Part shown: positions 27,502 to 36,486 of the stretch, piece by piece | Layout of the letters: every line of letters begins with the position of its first letter | How positions within the stretch are numbered: position 1 is the stretch's first letter | Source of the DNA: Lachnospiraceae bacterium | Lineage (GTDB): Bacteria; Bacillota; Clostridia; Lachnospirales; Lachnospiraceae | Length of the DNA stretch: 64,000 nt | Direction of reading: 5' to 3' | Assembly: GCA_024698145.1 (NCBI GenBank) | Contig: JAILRO010000012.1 | Span: forward strand, 1 to 64,000 | Notes under the pieces: generated by a model | Told to the model about the DNA's origin: nothing | What the model saw: only the letters and a program-made list of their open reading frames with translations | Database searches by the model: none | Translations under genes and position numbers: made by a program

Positions 27502-28695
27502 ATGGGTAGGATTACCAAAATAGAAACAAAAGTATTAGATTTTATAAAAAGTAACGTTGTATTTGTCTTTATGATTGGAATCACTGTTCTTAGCATGATG
27601 ATTCGCTATTTCTGCAGGAGTTTTATTTCGGAAGATGCACAATATTGTCTTCTGCCGTGGTACGATCAGATTGCAGCATATAAAAGTAGTCAGTGCTTAG
27701 CAGAGCAGATTGGAGATTACAATATTCTTTATCAATTCATAATTTATCTTTTTACTTATTTGCCGATAAAATCACTGTACGCGTATAAGATATTTTCTAT
27801 TATATTTGATTATGCACTCGCCATCGTTGTGGCTATTATAGTAGATGACAAGAATTCTTCTATTAAAGGAAGACTTCAATCAGAAAGGTTTGTGATGGCA
27901 TACTCTGTCATTATTATGAGTCCTCTCGTTTTTCTTAATTCTTCGTGTTGGGCACAGTGTGATGCAATTTGGACTTTCTTTATATTTGCAGCACTATATG
28001 CCTTTGTTAAGGAAAAGTATATTGGGATGTTTGCTCTTTTCGGTATTGCGATTTCATTTAAGTTTCAAGCAATTTTTGTGTTGCCGTTTTTGTTAATTTT
28101 GTATGTGCGTGAGAAGAAATTTTCGATTTTAAATTGTTTGATAGTGCCATTAATGATGATAGTATTGGCTTTGCCGGGAATTATAAAAGGGCGAGGAGTA
28201 TTAGAGCCGTTTTTGATATATGCTAATCAGACGGGAGAGTACAAAGCCGTTTCAATGAATTATCCAAGTTTTTGGAATTGCATTGTCTGCGAATGGTCAG
28301 GAAAAAATGGCGATTATTTTGAGTTCAAATTGGTAGCTGTTTGTTTCACTGTTGCAATACTTGGAGTTATTGCTGTTTGGAAATTGAAAAGTAATGTTAA
28401 AATGGATTTATTCAGACTGATATTTTTGCTACATGTTACCGTTTATACTTGTGTTCTGTTTTTGCCGACTATGCATGAGAGATATGGATATGTTTATGAA
28501 ATAACGGCACTGATACTTGCGATTATGAACAAAAAATTTATTGTACCGGGAATAGGGGTTATTCTTTTGTCGTGTATTACGTATGGACATTTTCTATTTG
28601 GACTAGAATATTCTGTAATGCTTGCATCATTGGTTAATATAGTGTTGTATATATACTATATGATGAGATTGTATAATATAAATAATGCTGAGTAA
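27502..28695 (+). CDS. Gpi18-like GT-C mannosyltransferase-family membrane protein
   Basis: This 397-residue protein has about ten membrane segments. Motifs resemble bacterial Gpi18-like proteins (COG5542): 'SEDAQYCLLPWYDQI' in the first extracellular loop, 'GDYNILYQFIIYLFTYLP', 'SPLVFLNSSCWAQCDAIWTF' and 'GIAISFKFQAIFVLPFLLIL'. It likely transfers a hexose from a polyprenyl-phosphate donor. SD AAAGGAG is 13 bp before ATG 27502. The next gene is GtrB-like and could supply the donor. Confidence 0.75.
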   Translation: MGRITKIETKVLDFIKSNVVFVFMIGITVLSMMIRYFCRSFISEDAQYCLLPWYDQIAAYKSSQCLAEQIGDYNILYQFIIYLFTYLPIKSLYAYKIFSIIFDYALAIVVAIIVDDKNSSIKGRLQSERFVMAYSVIIMSPLVFLNSSCWAQCDAIWTFFIFAALYAFVKEKYIGMFALFGIAISFKFQAIFVLPFLLILYVREKKFSILNCLIVPLMMIVLALPGIIKGRGVLEPFLIYANQTGEYKAVSMNYPSFWNCIVCEWSGKNGDYFEFKLVAVCFTVAILGVIAVWKLKSNVKMDLFRLIFLLHVTVYTCVLFLPTMHERYGYVYEITALILAIMNKKFIVPGIGVILLSCITYGHFLFGLEYSVMLASLVNIVLYIYYMMRLYNINNAE

Positions 28696-28727
28696 CAGAT
28701 CGTTAATGGTTTAAAAGGAGAGATTAT

Positions 28728-29681
28728 ATGCCAAATAAAGAAACAATTTCTATTATTGTACCCTGCTACAATGAGCAGGAGGTTCTTCCTGTTTTTTATA
28801 CCAAGGTAAAAAAAGTTCTGAATACAATGGATGTCGACTATGAAATATTATTAGTCAATGATGGTTCGAAAGATGGCACACTTGACTGCATGAGAGAGTT
28901 GAGCAAAAAGGATGAGAGGGTTGTATATCTTTCATTTTCGAGAAACTTTGGAAAAGAATCGGCTATGTATGCGGGCTTTTGTAATGCAACAGGTGATTAT
29001 GTGGCTGTTATGGACGCTGATTTGCAGGATCCGCCTAGCTTATTGCCGCAGATGATTGATATTCTTAGAAGTGGTGAATATGATAGCGTTGCGACAAGGC
29101 GCGTCAGCAGAGCGGGGGAACCTCATATCAGAAGTTGGTTTGCTAGACAGTTTTACAAGCTTATTAACAAAATATCGGATGCGGATATTGTTGACGGGGC
29201 AAGAGATTTCCGCTTGATGAAAAGACCGATGGTTGATGCTATAGTGGAAATGTGCGAATATAATAGATTCTCAAAGGGTATTTTTGGTTGGATTGGTTTT
29301 AGAACAAAATGGTTGCCATTTGAAAATGTTGAAAGAGTTGCAGGCGAAACAAAGTGGAACTTCTGGGGCTTACTTAAATATGCGATAGATGGAATTATCA
29401 ACTTTTCACAGGCACCGTTATCGCTTGCGTCATGGTTTGGCCTTGGTATGACAGTTTTTTCATTTACAATGCTTTTGGTTGTATTCTTCCGAAAACTGAT
29501 ATTTGGTGATCCGGTTGCCGGTTGGGCATCAACGGTCTGTGTAATTATTTTCATCGGTGGAATCCAGATGTTCTGTTTGGGAATCATAGGCCAATACCTT
29601 GCAAAGACGTATATGGAAGTCAAGAAAAGACCACATTATATTATTGCCGAAAGCAATAGGAATACGAATAAAATCAAGTGA
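28728..29681 (+). CDS. GtrB-like polyprenyl-phosphate glycosyltransferase (second)
   Basis: This 317-residue protein has a GT-A domain ('ISIIVPCYNEQEVLPVFYTK', 'LVNDGSKDGTLD', 'AVMDADLQDPPSLLP'), then 'VERVAGETKWNFWGLLKYAI' and two membrane helices (about 235-256 and 268-290) ending in 'IGQYLAKTYMEVKKRPHYI'. It is the canonical bactoprenol glucosyl/mannosyl transferase layout. SD AAAAGGAG precedes ATG 28728. Together with 27502 it forms a donor-synthase/GT-C pair. Confidence 0.88.
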   Translation: MPNKETISIIVPCYNEQEVLPVFYTKVKKVLNTMDVDYEILLVNDGSKDGTLDCMRELSKKDERVVYLSFSRNFGKESAMYAGFCNATGDYVAVMDADLQDPPSLLPQMIDILRSGEYDSVATRRVSRAGEPHIRSWFARQFYKLINKISDADIVDGARDFRLMKRPMVDAIVEMCEYNRFSKGIFGWIGFRTKWLPFENVERVAGETKWNFWGLLKYAIDGIINFSQAPLSLASWFGLGMTVFSFTMLLVVFFRKLIFGDPVAGWASTVCVIIFIGGIQMFCLGIIGQYLAKTYMEVKKRPHYIIAESNRNTNKIK

Positions 29682-29734
29682 TTATACTATACGCCATTGA
29701 AGTATATAAGTGAAAGGTTTGGAGAAAACAATAG

Positions 29735-31807
29735 ATGAAATCACACAAAAGATTAATTATATTTATAGTTGCGGATATTATATTGGCGGTGTTATCGTGC
29801 GCCGCCTCTGTCTATTTCATGAAGCTTAGAGATAACATGGTTATGAATGTTTATTTTGGAGAGAGTCATGCAGGACAGAGTAATATTGCACAGCTTTATT
29901 ATGCGGAAAATGATAAAGAATTCTCAAACAACCAAGTTTATACTGAGGTGTTTGCGGATACACCATTTACCTTTGATATTAGCGAGATAGATTTTGATAA
30001 GGATATTATCAGGTTTGATCCGTTTAACTTAAAAAGAGATTTTTCTATTGAGAAAATAGAAGTTTGTTATGGCAAGCACGTTGTGCTATCAATTGCCGGA
30101 AAAGATATCAAGAAATATGGCAAGGCGAAAGGCATGAAGAGCAAGGTTGAGGGAGAACTACTTGTTTGCCGTTCGAAGAAGAATAACCCCAATATTGTTT
30201 TTAAACGTTCTTTCTCTGATAAGCTTGCCCGCTATAATTATTTGATTGGTAAAATGCCTTATATAGTAATGGCTTTGGCTGCTTTGCTGCTTGGTTTTAT
30301 TCAGATAGTATTGCTTAAGGGGGGCGAAAAGAAGCATTGGATAATGTTTATTATTTCACAGCTTATTCTTATTGCGTCTGCAACCTTTACGTATGCCATT
30401 AACTATTTTGAGGGGCATTTTGGTCAGGTGCCCTTTGGGCAGCTTGTGTATCATTTACACACTCCGCTTGATGGAACGGATATATCCTCCTACAGAGATG
30501 TTATCGAAGTGGGAGTGTTGCTGGTGGTGGCACTCGTTGTTGTTAATTCGTTTATATACACGTTCCTTAAGAAAAAGCAGGCACATTACGGATACCTGAC
30601 ATGGGTAATTACTGTGACGGTAGTTGTACTTGCAAGTTCACTTTATCGCGGAATTATTCATTACAATGTTATTGAATATTATCAATATACGCATGAAAGT
30701 ACAATGCTTTATGAGGACTATTATGTTGATGGACGAGATGTTTCGATTACAGCACCAAAGGATAAACGTAATCTCATATACATCTTCTTAGAGTCGATGG
30801 AGACAAGTTTTTCTGATAACCAATCGGGTGGCGGTATGCAGGAGGATTTGATTCCAAATCTTACAAAACTTGCCCTTGAAAACGAGTGTTTCTCGGATGG
30901 CACGGTGCTTAACGGAGCACATCACGTGCCGGGCGCAACATATACAATGGGGGCTTTGGCAGCACAGACTTCAGGCGCTCCTATTAATGAGGCAATTGTC
31001 AGCAATGAAACGCTTAACGGTAACTGGGAATCGGAAAACAACTATCTGCCGGGTGTATGGGCGATAGGAGATGTTTTGCAAAAACAAGGTTATAATCAGG
31101 AGTTCCTTATCGGTTCTGATGGCGGCTTTGCAGGAAGGTCATCATACTTCAAGGGACATGGCAATTATGCGGTTGAGGATTATGATGCGGCAATTAAGGA
31201 GCAGAGAATCCCTGAAGATTACAAGGTTTGGTGGGGTTATGAAGACGAGAAACTCTACCAGCTTGCCAAGGAAGATATCAAGAAGCTTGCTAAGAGTGGA
31301 GAACCTTTCAATTTCACGATGCTTACGGTTGATACGCATTTTACTGACGGATATAAATGCCGACTTTGTGACGATAAGTATGATTCGCAGTACAGCAACG
31401 TCATAGCCTGTGCAGACGGACAGGTGGCAGAGTTTATCGAGTGGGTAAAAGCTCAGGACTTTTATGAGAATACAACAATTGTTATCTGCGGGGATCATTT
31501 AACACCGGATTCATTCTATGTTAATGCACAGGGAATTGGCGGAATTGATAGAAGAACTTATACTGCTATAATTAACCCGGCAGAAGGAAAGAAATATACG
31601 GGTGAAGGCAGAGTGTACACAACTCTTGATATGTATCCGACAACGCTTTCGGCTATGGGTTACACAATTGAAGGTAGCAGGCTTGGTCTGGGTGTTGACC
31701 TGTTTTCTGATGTGCCAACGATTGCTGAAGAAAAAGGTCTTGATTACCTTAACCTGGAGTTGTATAAGAACTCGTCTTACTATACGAAACAACTGTTGTA
31801 CAAATAA
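29735..31807 (+). CDS. LTA synthase / MdoB-like phosphoglycerol transferase (sulfatase fold)
   Basis: The 690-residue protein has about five N-terminal membrane helices (first at 8-28, others about 170-325), then an extracytoplasmic alkaline-phosphatase/sulfatase domain: 'RNLIYIFLESMETSFSD' (metal-binding Glu), 'GAHHVPGATYTMGALAAQTS' (nucleophile-Thr region), 'LTVDTHFTDGYKC' and 'TTIVICGDHLTPD' (metal-binding Asp-His). Predicted reaction: transfer of glycerol-phosphate from phosphatidylglycerol to a glycan or lipid acceptor. It closes the polysaccharide cluster. Its first ~45 codons plus leader are duplicated at 16209-16343. A TATACT box is present at about 29693 but without a good -35. Confidence 0.85.
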   Translation: MKSHKRLIIFIVADIILAVLSCAASVYFMKLRDNMVMNVYFGESHAGQSNIAQLYYAENDKEFSNNQVYTEVFADTPFTFDISEIDFDKDIIRFDPFNLKRDFSIEKIEVCYGKHVVLSIAGKDIKKYGKAKGMKSKVEGELLVCRSKKNNPNIVFKRSFSDKLARYNYLIGKMPYIVMALAALLLGFIQIVLLKGGEKKHWIMFIISQLILIASATFTYAINYFEGHFGQVPFGQLVYHLHTPLDGTDISSYRDVIEVGVLLVVALVVVNSFIYTFLKKKQAHYGYLTWVITVTVVVLASSLYRGIIHYNVIEYYQYTHESTMLYEDYYVDGRDVSITAPKDKRNLIYIFLESMETSFSDNQSGGGMQEDLIPNLTKLALENECFSDGTVLNGAHHVPGATYTMGALAAQTSGAPINEAIVSNETLNGNWESENNYLPGVWAIGDVLQKQGYNQEFLIGSDGGFAGRSSYFKGHGNYAVEDYDAAIKEQRIPEDYKVWWGYEDEKLYQLAKEDIKKLAKSGEPFNFTMLTVDTHFTDGYKCRLCDDKYDSQYSNVIACADGQVAEFIEWVKAQDFYENTTIVICGDHLTPDSFYVNAQGIGGIDRRTYTAIINPAEGKKYTGEGRVYTTLDMYPTTLSAMGYTIEGSRLGLGVDLFSDVPTIAEEKGLDYLNLELYKNSSYYTKQLLYK

Positions 31808-31839
31808 TATACGTACAATAGATTGTCTTCATTTTTCGG

Positions 31840-31868
31840 TTGCAAGCAAATACGAAAAACTGTATAAT
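31840..31868 (+). promoter_or_regulatory. Sigma-A promoter for the membrane-anchored hypothetical gene
   Basis: TTGCAA (31840-31845), 17-bp spacer, TATAAT (31863-31868), the best consensus promoter seen in the window. It sits 36 bp before ATG 31904, with SD AAAGGAAG between. It marks the start of a new transcription unit after the polysaccharide cluster. Confidence 0.7.
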
Positions 31869-31903
31869 ATACGAGTATTTTGTATTTCAAAGGAAGAAAA
31901 GTT

Positions 31904-32866
31904 ATGGTTAGATATATTATTTTGGCGTTACTTCTTATATTTCTTATATATTTGATAGTATGGACCATTAAGCTTCATTCTTACAATAACAGGAAGAAGA
32001 AAGTTAAGAGAATCAAGGAACTTCGTGCTAAAGGCAATGAGATTAAGAAGCGTACCATCGATTGTACAAAGGACTACTGGTATAATCTTCGTGAGGTTGA
32101 GGACTGTACCAAGGACGAGGACTTCGAGAAATATTATCACTATTTCATAGGAGTGGAGCAGGGTGTACATGATCTTTTGATGGAGATGTATGACTGCGGT
32201 ATCGTTAGAACTGATGAGTTAGAGCAGATTGCTTACGGAAGCAATCATTACAAAGATGTTGACCTTTCATTCCTAGAGGAGTTTGAGGAAGGTCTCAAGG
32301 AGGAGGGTAAGATTGACCATACCTCCGCGGAGACAATGAAGAAGATTGGTGATATCAGAGATTCTGCCAAGAAAGAGGATCCGATTAAGAAAGCTCTCAA
32401 GGATGCGTCGAAGGACGAGGAGGAACTTTCATTTGATGATGTAATAGAAGTTCAGGGTGGTCTTGATGAGGATTTCTTTGGCGGTGCAATTGTTAAGGCT
32501 GCAAAGAACATGAAGGAAGACGATCCGGGAATTACCGATATCAGAGGAACTTTGTCAGAGGGCGTTAAGAGTGTGATTGCAGCAGTTGATGAAGAGAATG
32601 AAGAAAAAGCACTTGCTGATGAGCCGATTCTTCCGAAGAAGGAGAAGGATGTTGAGCAGGCAATGAAAGCAAGGGAAGCTACTTCCAATGCAGCTGTTCG
32701 CAACAAGATTTATGAGAAATGGGTAAGCTACGTGTTCGAGTTGTACGAGATGGTAAGCATCAATGCTAACGAGGATACTAAACACAAGATTAGAAAAGCA
32801 CTTATGGATTACGGATACAATGATGTAGATGTGTTATTGGAGGATCCTATAGATCCGGAGCTATAA
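31904..32866 (+). CDS. Membrane-anchored acidic protein of unknown function
   Basis: About 320 residues; ATG 31904 is preferred over TTG 31880 because AAAGGAAG lies between. A single N-terminal membrane helix (about 2-22) is followed by a basic stretch ('NNRKKKVKRIKEL') and a long, charged, mainly helical cytoplasmic part with many Glu/Asp/Lys. No catalytic motif or known domain is recognised. A conserved-looking C-terminal block ('YEKWVSYVFELYEMVSINAN') could be a small helical domain. It has its own promoter and ends at a bidirectional terminator, so it is monocistronic. Confidence 0.8.
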   Translation: MVRYIILALLLIFLIYLIVWTIKLHSYNNRKKKVKRIKELRAKGNEIKKRTIDCTKDYWYNLREVEDCTKDEDFEKYYHYFIGVEQGVHDLLMEMYDCGIVRTDELEQIAYGSNHYKDVDLSFLEEFEEGLKEEGKIDHTSAETMKKIGDIRDSAKKEDPIKKALKDASKDEEELSFDDVIEVQGGLDEDFFGGAIVKAAKNMKEDDPGITDIRGTLSEGVKSVIAAVDEENEEKALADEPILPKKEKDVEQAMKAREATSNAAVRNKIYEKWVSYVFELYEMVSINANEDTKHKIRKALMDYGYNDVDVLLEDPIDPEL

Positions 32867-32891
32867 GATGAGACTAAAGATTGATAATAAG

Positions 32892-32918
32892 AAAAGTCGG
32901 GAAGCTATCCCGACTTTT
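32892..32918. terminator. Bidirectional Rho-independent terminator
   Basis: A perfect 11-bp stem AAAAGTCGGGA/TCCCGACTTTT with a 5-base loop, ending in T5 on the + strand and, by symmetry, a U tract on the - strand. It lies between convergent genes at 31904 (+) and 32918 (-) and touches the stop codon of the latter. Confidence 0.92.
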
Positions 32919-33592
32919 TAAAATTCCTGTCTGTGTATTGCAGAAGTACTTACTGCCTGTGAGTATATTATAGAAACAAATGATTCGTCATTGGTACTGG
33001 CGGCTGTATTGATTTCAACATCCATCCCTGCAAAGCCCATGACTCGTTTGACATACTTTCTGGTTTCTTCAAAGGGTGGAATCCCACCGTATTTATCCAC
33101 GTTACCGGGCCCCGCATTGTAAGCTGCAAGGGCAAGAGAAGTATCGCCGTTATATTTGGCAAGCATTTTTGCAAGATACTTTGCTCCGCCAATTATATTC
33201 TCCCTTGGGTCATAAGCATTAGTTACACCAAGTCCTGCTGCGGTATCAGGCATAAGCTGCATGATTCCCATTGCACCTGAACCTGATGTGGCGTTTGGAT
33301 TAAAGTCTGATTCTGCTTTCGCAACAGCCTTAAGAAGCTTAACATCAATACCTGTAATATTGGAGGCTTCCTCAAAATAAGCTTCCAATTCTTCTGGAGA
33401 GACAACTGTATTGGCGTTTCCGTACTGAGCTGTCGTTCCGTTAACCGGTGCCGGGTTTGGATCAGGTTTTGCTGCGATGGTCATTTCCGCATCAAAAACA
33501 GAGTCAAACTCGTTATCGGCTTTGACATTCTTCTTCAAACTCTGGTAATATGCAGTTTCGTCCACGTATCCTACGCCGTCTATGTATCTCAT
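32918..33592 (-). CDS. Lytic transglycosylase (SLT domain, goose-lysozyme-like fold)
   Basis: About 224 residues from ATG at 33592 (SD GCAGGTG upstream on the - strand; the in-frame start at 33619 has none). The N-terminal ~90 residues are low-complexity without an obvious signal peptide. The SLT domain follows: 'ITGIDVKLLKAVAKAESDF' with catalytic Glu in 'AESDFNP', 'SGAMGIMQLMPDTAAGLGV', 'DPRENIIGGAKYLAKML' and 'LALAAYNAGPGNVDKYGGIP'. It cleaves peptidoglycan glycan strands. Lack of a signal peptide resembles flagellar or phage-type export and is worth noting. Confidence 0.88.
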   Translation of the reverse strand: MRYIDGVGYVDETAYYQSLKKNVKADNEFDSVFDAEMTIAAKPDPNPAPVNGTTAQYGNANTVVSPEELEAYFEEASNITGIDVKLLKAVAKAESDFNPNATSGSGAMGIMQLMPDTAAGLGVTNAYDPRENIIGGAKYLAKMLAKYNGDTSLALAAYNAGPGNVDKYGGIPPFEETRKYVKRVMGFAGMDVEINTAASTNDESFVSIIYSQAVSTSAIHRQEF

Positions 33593-33667
33593 AGCACACC
33601 TGCTTTCATAAGTTATCAATATAATGATTATACATTATTATCGGCAAAAAAGAAAACTTTTTTAATG

Positions 33668-33697
33668 TTGTTTTTGAACTTTGCATTGTGCTATACT
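33668..33697 (+). promoter_or_regulatory. Sigma-A type promoter for the carboxyltransferase gene
   Basis: TTGTTT (33668-33673), 18-bp spacer, TATACT (33692-33697), placed 32 bp before ATG 33729, which has SD GGTGGTG. It is in the divergent gap with the lytic transglycosylase, whose own promoter may include ATTATA (TATAAT on the - strand, 33627-33632). Confidence 0.5.
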
Positions 33698-33728
33698 GTC
33701 AATGATTTGAAAAAACGGTGGTGAAATA

Positions 33729-35204
33729 ATGTATATTGAAAAGGTCAATCCATACAACATAGAAAAACAGCATGATAGAGACAAAATGCATATAGTCGAA
33801 AGAATCAATCATTTATTTGATAAAGGCAGTTTCGTCGAGCAGTATCCTGAAGAATATCCCGGATATGACGGCGTTATTACCGGTTACGGAGAAATATTCG
33901 GACGCCGTGTGTATTTCTACGGTCAGGATTTTACGTGCATGGGAGGAACATTCGGTTACCATCAATGTCAGCAGATTATTGCGATTATAAATGAAGCCAT
34001 CAAACACAAGAGACCGATTATTGGCATATACGATGGAGGCGGCGCAAGGATTCAGGAGGGCGCTGCTTCTGTTGTGGGCTGTGCAGAGATGTTTAAAGCT
34101 AATGTCAAGGCTTCCGGATACATACCGCAGATTGCAATTATTGCCGGTACATGTGCGGGTGGTGCGGTGTATTCCCCGGGACTTACTGACTTCATTTTCA
34201 CTATTGAGAATATAAGCAACATGTTTGTTACGGGCGCGAAGGTCATTAACAAGGTACAGGGCACAGATTATCTTATTGAAGAGCTTGGTGGAGCATCAAT
34301 CCATTCAACAATAAGCGGTGTGGCTCATTTTTGCATGAAGAATGAGAAGACCTGCTATCAGAAGGTCAGAGAACTTGTAGATATATTGCCACCTTGTTAC
34401 TCGGAAAGCCGTGCGTATAGAATAAGCAGATACTACGAGAAGGATTTGAGCGATATAGTCAATCTCTATCCGAAGGATAATCAGGAACCCTATGATGTTG
34501 TTCCGGTTATCGAGGAAATACTTGATGACTTTACATTTATTGAGGTTCACAAGGATTTTGCCAAGAACATTGTTGTCGGATTCGGACTTCTTGGTGGAAT
34601 TACCGTTGGAGTCGTGGCAAGTCAGACACTTTACAATAACGGGTCGATTGATGTAGATGCAGCGGATAAGGCTGCAAGGTTTGTCCGGTATTGTGACTGT
34701 TACAACATTCCGATAATTACGCTTGCGGATTCGACAGGTTTTGTCATGGAAGCGGAGCAGGAGCACAAGGGCCTTATAAGGCATGGCGCGAAAATGATTC
34801 ATGCCTATGCGGATGCTACAACCATCCGTCTCGTTGTAATTCTTCGAAAAGCCTATGGCGGACCGTATATATTAAACGGTTGCAGACAGTTAGGAGCCGA
34901 CAGACATTATGTATGGCCTGATGCCGAAGTGGCTGTAATGAAAGCAGAAGGTGCGGTTGCCGTGCTTAGCCACAGCCGGTTGTCGCGTCTTGAGGGTGTT
35001 GAAAAGGAGGAGTTTTTAAAAGAACAATTAGAGAGTTACAAAGAGAAATATATGAATAGCAATATGGTGTTAAACAGAGGATTTGTTGATGGTCAGATTA
35101 AACCACAACAGACAAGAGAAGTACTTTATCAGGAGCTTATTCGTCTTATTGGAAAGCCGGCAGAAGAAATGCCACACAAAAAACACGGTAACATGCCGGT
35201 ATAG
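33729..35204 (+). CDS. Acyl-CoA carboxylase carboxyltransferase subunit (stand-alone)
   Basis: The 491-residue protein spans both crotonase-like halves of a biotin-dependent carboxyltransferase. The oxyanion-hole regions are visible as 'IIAGTCAGGAVYSPGLTDF' (N half) and 'VVILRKAYGGPYILNGCRQL' (C half); 'YDGGGARIQEGAAS' and 'ITLADSTGFVMEAEQEHKG' are also typical. It resembles propionyl/methylmalonyl-CoA carboxylase beta (PccB/MmdA) rather than AccA/AccD, since both halves are fused. No biotin carrier, biotin carboxylase or Na+-pump gene is adjacent, so partners must be encoded elsewhere or the enzyme acts differently. Confidence 0.85.
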   Translation: MYIEKVNPYNIEKQHDRDKMHIVERINHLFDKGSFVEQYPEEYPGYDGVITGYGEIFGRRVYFYGQDFTCMGGTFGYHQCQQIIAIINEAIKHKRPIIGIYDGGGARIQEGAASVVGCAEMFKANVKASGYIPQIAIIAGTCAGGAVYSPGLTDFIFTIENISNMFVTGAKVINKVQGTDYLIEELGGASIHSTISGVAHFCMKNEKTCYQKVRELVDILPPCYSESRAYRISRYYEKDLSDIVNLYPKDNQEPYDVVPVIEEILDDFTFIEVHKDFAKNIVVGFGLLGGITVGVVASQTLYNNGSIDVDAADKAARFVRYCDCYNIPIITLADSTGFVMEAEQEHKGLIRHGAKMIHAYADATTIRLVVILRKAYGGPYILNGCRQLGADRHYVWPDAEVAVMKAEGAVAVLSHSRLSRLEGVEKEEFLKEQLESYKEKYMNSNMVLNRGFVDGQIKPQQTREVLYQELIRLIGKPAEEMPHKKHGNMPV

Positions 35205-35215
35205 TACGAGAAAAG

Positions 35216-35236
35216 GGGGAACCCGGAAGGTTCCCC
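35216..35236 (-). terminator. Terminator hairpin between carboxyltransferase and Cys-rich gene
   Basis: 8-bp stem GGGGAACC/GGTTCCCC with a 5-base loop. On the - strand it is followed by TTTTCTCG, a fair U tract, so it terminates the - strand mini-gene; on the + strand the trailing sequence is not U-rich, so termination of the carboxyltransferase there is weaker. Confidence 0.7.
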
Positions 35237-35256
35237 TGTCTGCATAAGAACCGGAA

Positions 35257-35493
35257 CTAGCAGCCACAACCACATCCGTTATTGCCGTTATTTCCGCAGC
35301 AGCAAAGAAGAAGTAAGATAATGATGATGCAAGAGTTGTTTCCGCCAAAGCCACAACCATCGTTGCCACAGCCGAAACCACCACCCCAGCCGTTGTCATT
35401 TCCACAACAGCAAAGGAGAAGGATGAGGATGATAATCCATGAACATCCGCCTGAATTGCCGCATCCGCAATTTGTTGCTGATAAATCACCCAT
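35257..35493 (-). CDS. Gly/Cys-rich two-helix mini-protein
   Basis: About 78 residues from ATG 35493, with SD GGAGGA eight bases upstream; an upstream TTG would include the SD itself. The protein is a twofold repeat of a hydrophobic helix followed by a Cys block: 'CSWIIILILLLCCCGNDNG' and 'CIIIILLLLCCCGNNG', joined by Gly/Asn/Cys linkers and ending 'GCGCGC'. Fourteen Cys in 78 residues is exceptional. General features recall YjcZ-like sporulation peptides (Gly linker plus short hydrophobic helix) but the triple-Cys motif is different. Function unknown; membrane association, metal binding or palmitoyl-like modification are open. Confidence 0.75.
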   Translation of the reverse strand: MGDLSATNCGCGNSGGCSWIIILILLLCCCGNDNGWGGGFGCGNDGCGFGGNNSCIIIILLLLCCCGNNGNNGCGCGC

Positions 35494-35584
35494 AAGGAAT
35501 TCCTCCAAATTATCTTTGCAATATCATAATATGTTGTGATGTGGAAAGTGTTACAACTTTTTTAAAATTATTTTGAGGTAGAAT

Positions 35585-36433
35585 ATGAAAAATGTATTTA
35601 TAAGAAAATGTTTGCGTATTATTGTATTAAGTAGTGTGTTGATAGCAGGTGGATTAATGTTTAATATCAAGGCTTCTGCCACATCTGCCGAAACAAAGGA
35701 TTTTACAATCAAAGATTTCTTGCAGACAGCAATAAAGCCGATAGGAAGCACGATGTATGTGTGGGGCGGAGGCTGGAACAAAGCAGATACTGCGGCGGGT
35801 AAGGAAGCAAAGACCATAGGAGTATCACCTTCGTGGAAAAAGTTTGCCGACAAGCAGAAGGCTGGCTATGACTATCGCAAATACAGATATCAAATACATG
35901 ACGGTCTTGACTGCTCGGGTTACGTAGGCTGGTGCGTGTATAATGTAAGAAATACGGAGAACAACAAAAAAGGTTATGTATATAGCGCATCAAAGCAGGC
36001 AAAGAAGTTATCAAAGCTTGGATTTGGCAAGTACACCGACAGAAAAAAAGTCAAAGATTATAAGCCCGGAGACATAATGAGTTCAACGTGTGGTTGCTGT
36101 GGCCATGTGTATATTGTGATTGGACGGTGTGATGATGGAAGCGTTGTTCTTGTTCACGCGTCCCCACCGGGCGTGCAGATATCCGGAACGGTAACACCTT
36201 CCGGAAAGAAGAACAGTCAGGCATACAAACTTGCCAACAAGTATATGAAAAAATACTACAAGAAGTGGACAGACAAATATCCGGTAATGTGTAAAGGAAC
36301 AACGTACCTGACACATTACAGTAGGATGCGCTGGAATGTTACCGGAACCAAAGCAGTTTTATCAGACCCCGACGGCTACCTGGACATGAGCCCCGAGGAG
36401 GTCCTTGAGGACCTTTTCGATACGGGGGAGTGA
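35585..36433 (+). CDS. Secreted NlpC/P60-type peptidase
   Basis: The 282-residue protein has a Sec signal peptide (about 1-32, 'IIVLSSVLIAGGLMFNIKAS'). The papain-like core has the catalytic Cys in 'HDGLDCSGYVGWCVYN' (about 110), the His in 'CCGHVYIVIG' (about 175) and a following 'VVLVHASPPGVQI'. Family members cleave the peptide stems of peptidoglycan. 'STCGCCGHVY' just before the His adds extra Cys residues not usual for the family. The divergent neighbour is the Cys-rich mini-protein. SD is GAGGTAG. Confidence 0.8.
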   Translation: MKNVFIRKCLRIIVLSSVLIAGGLMFNIKASATSAETKDFTIKDFLQTAIKPIGSTMYVWGGGWNKADTAAGKEAKTIGVSPSWKKFADKQKAGYDYRKYRYQIHDGLDCSGYVGWCVYNVRNTENNKKGYVYSASKQAKKLSKLGFGKYTDRKKVKDYKPGDIMSSTCGCCGHVYIVIGRCDDGSVVLVHASPPGVQISGTVTPSGKKNSQAYKLANKYMKKYYKKWTDKYPVMCKGTTYLTHYSRMRWNVTGTKAVLSDPDGYLDMSPEEVLEDLFDTGE

Positions 36434-36440
36434 ATTGTGT

Positions 36441-36449
36441 TGGTATAAT
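36441..36449 (+). promoter_or_regulatory. Extended -10 promoter for the subtilase gene
   Basis: TGG-TATAAT (36441-36449) forms an extended -10 with no clear -35 box. It lies 38 bp before ATG 36487, after the NlpC/P60 stop, with SD AAGGAG near 36473. Confidence 0.45.
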
Positions 36450-36486
36450 GTGCATGATAGAACAAGGTGTATAAGGAGTATATTAT

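Noticed and set aside
34305-34802. 165-codon ORF on the - strand inside the carboxyltransferase gene
   Set aside because: Fully inside a well-conserved + strand enzyme, no SD, no recognisable domain; coding shadow.
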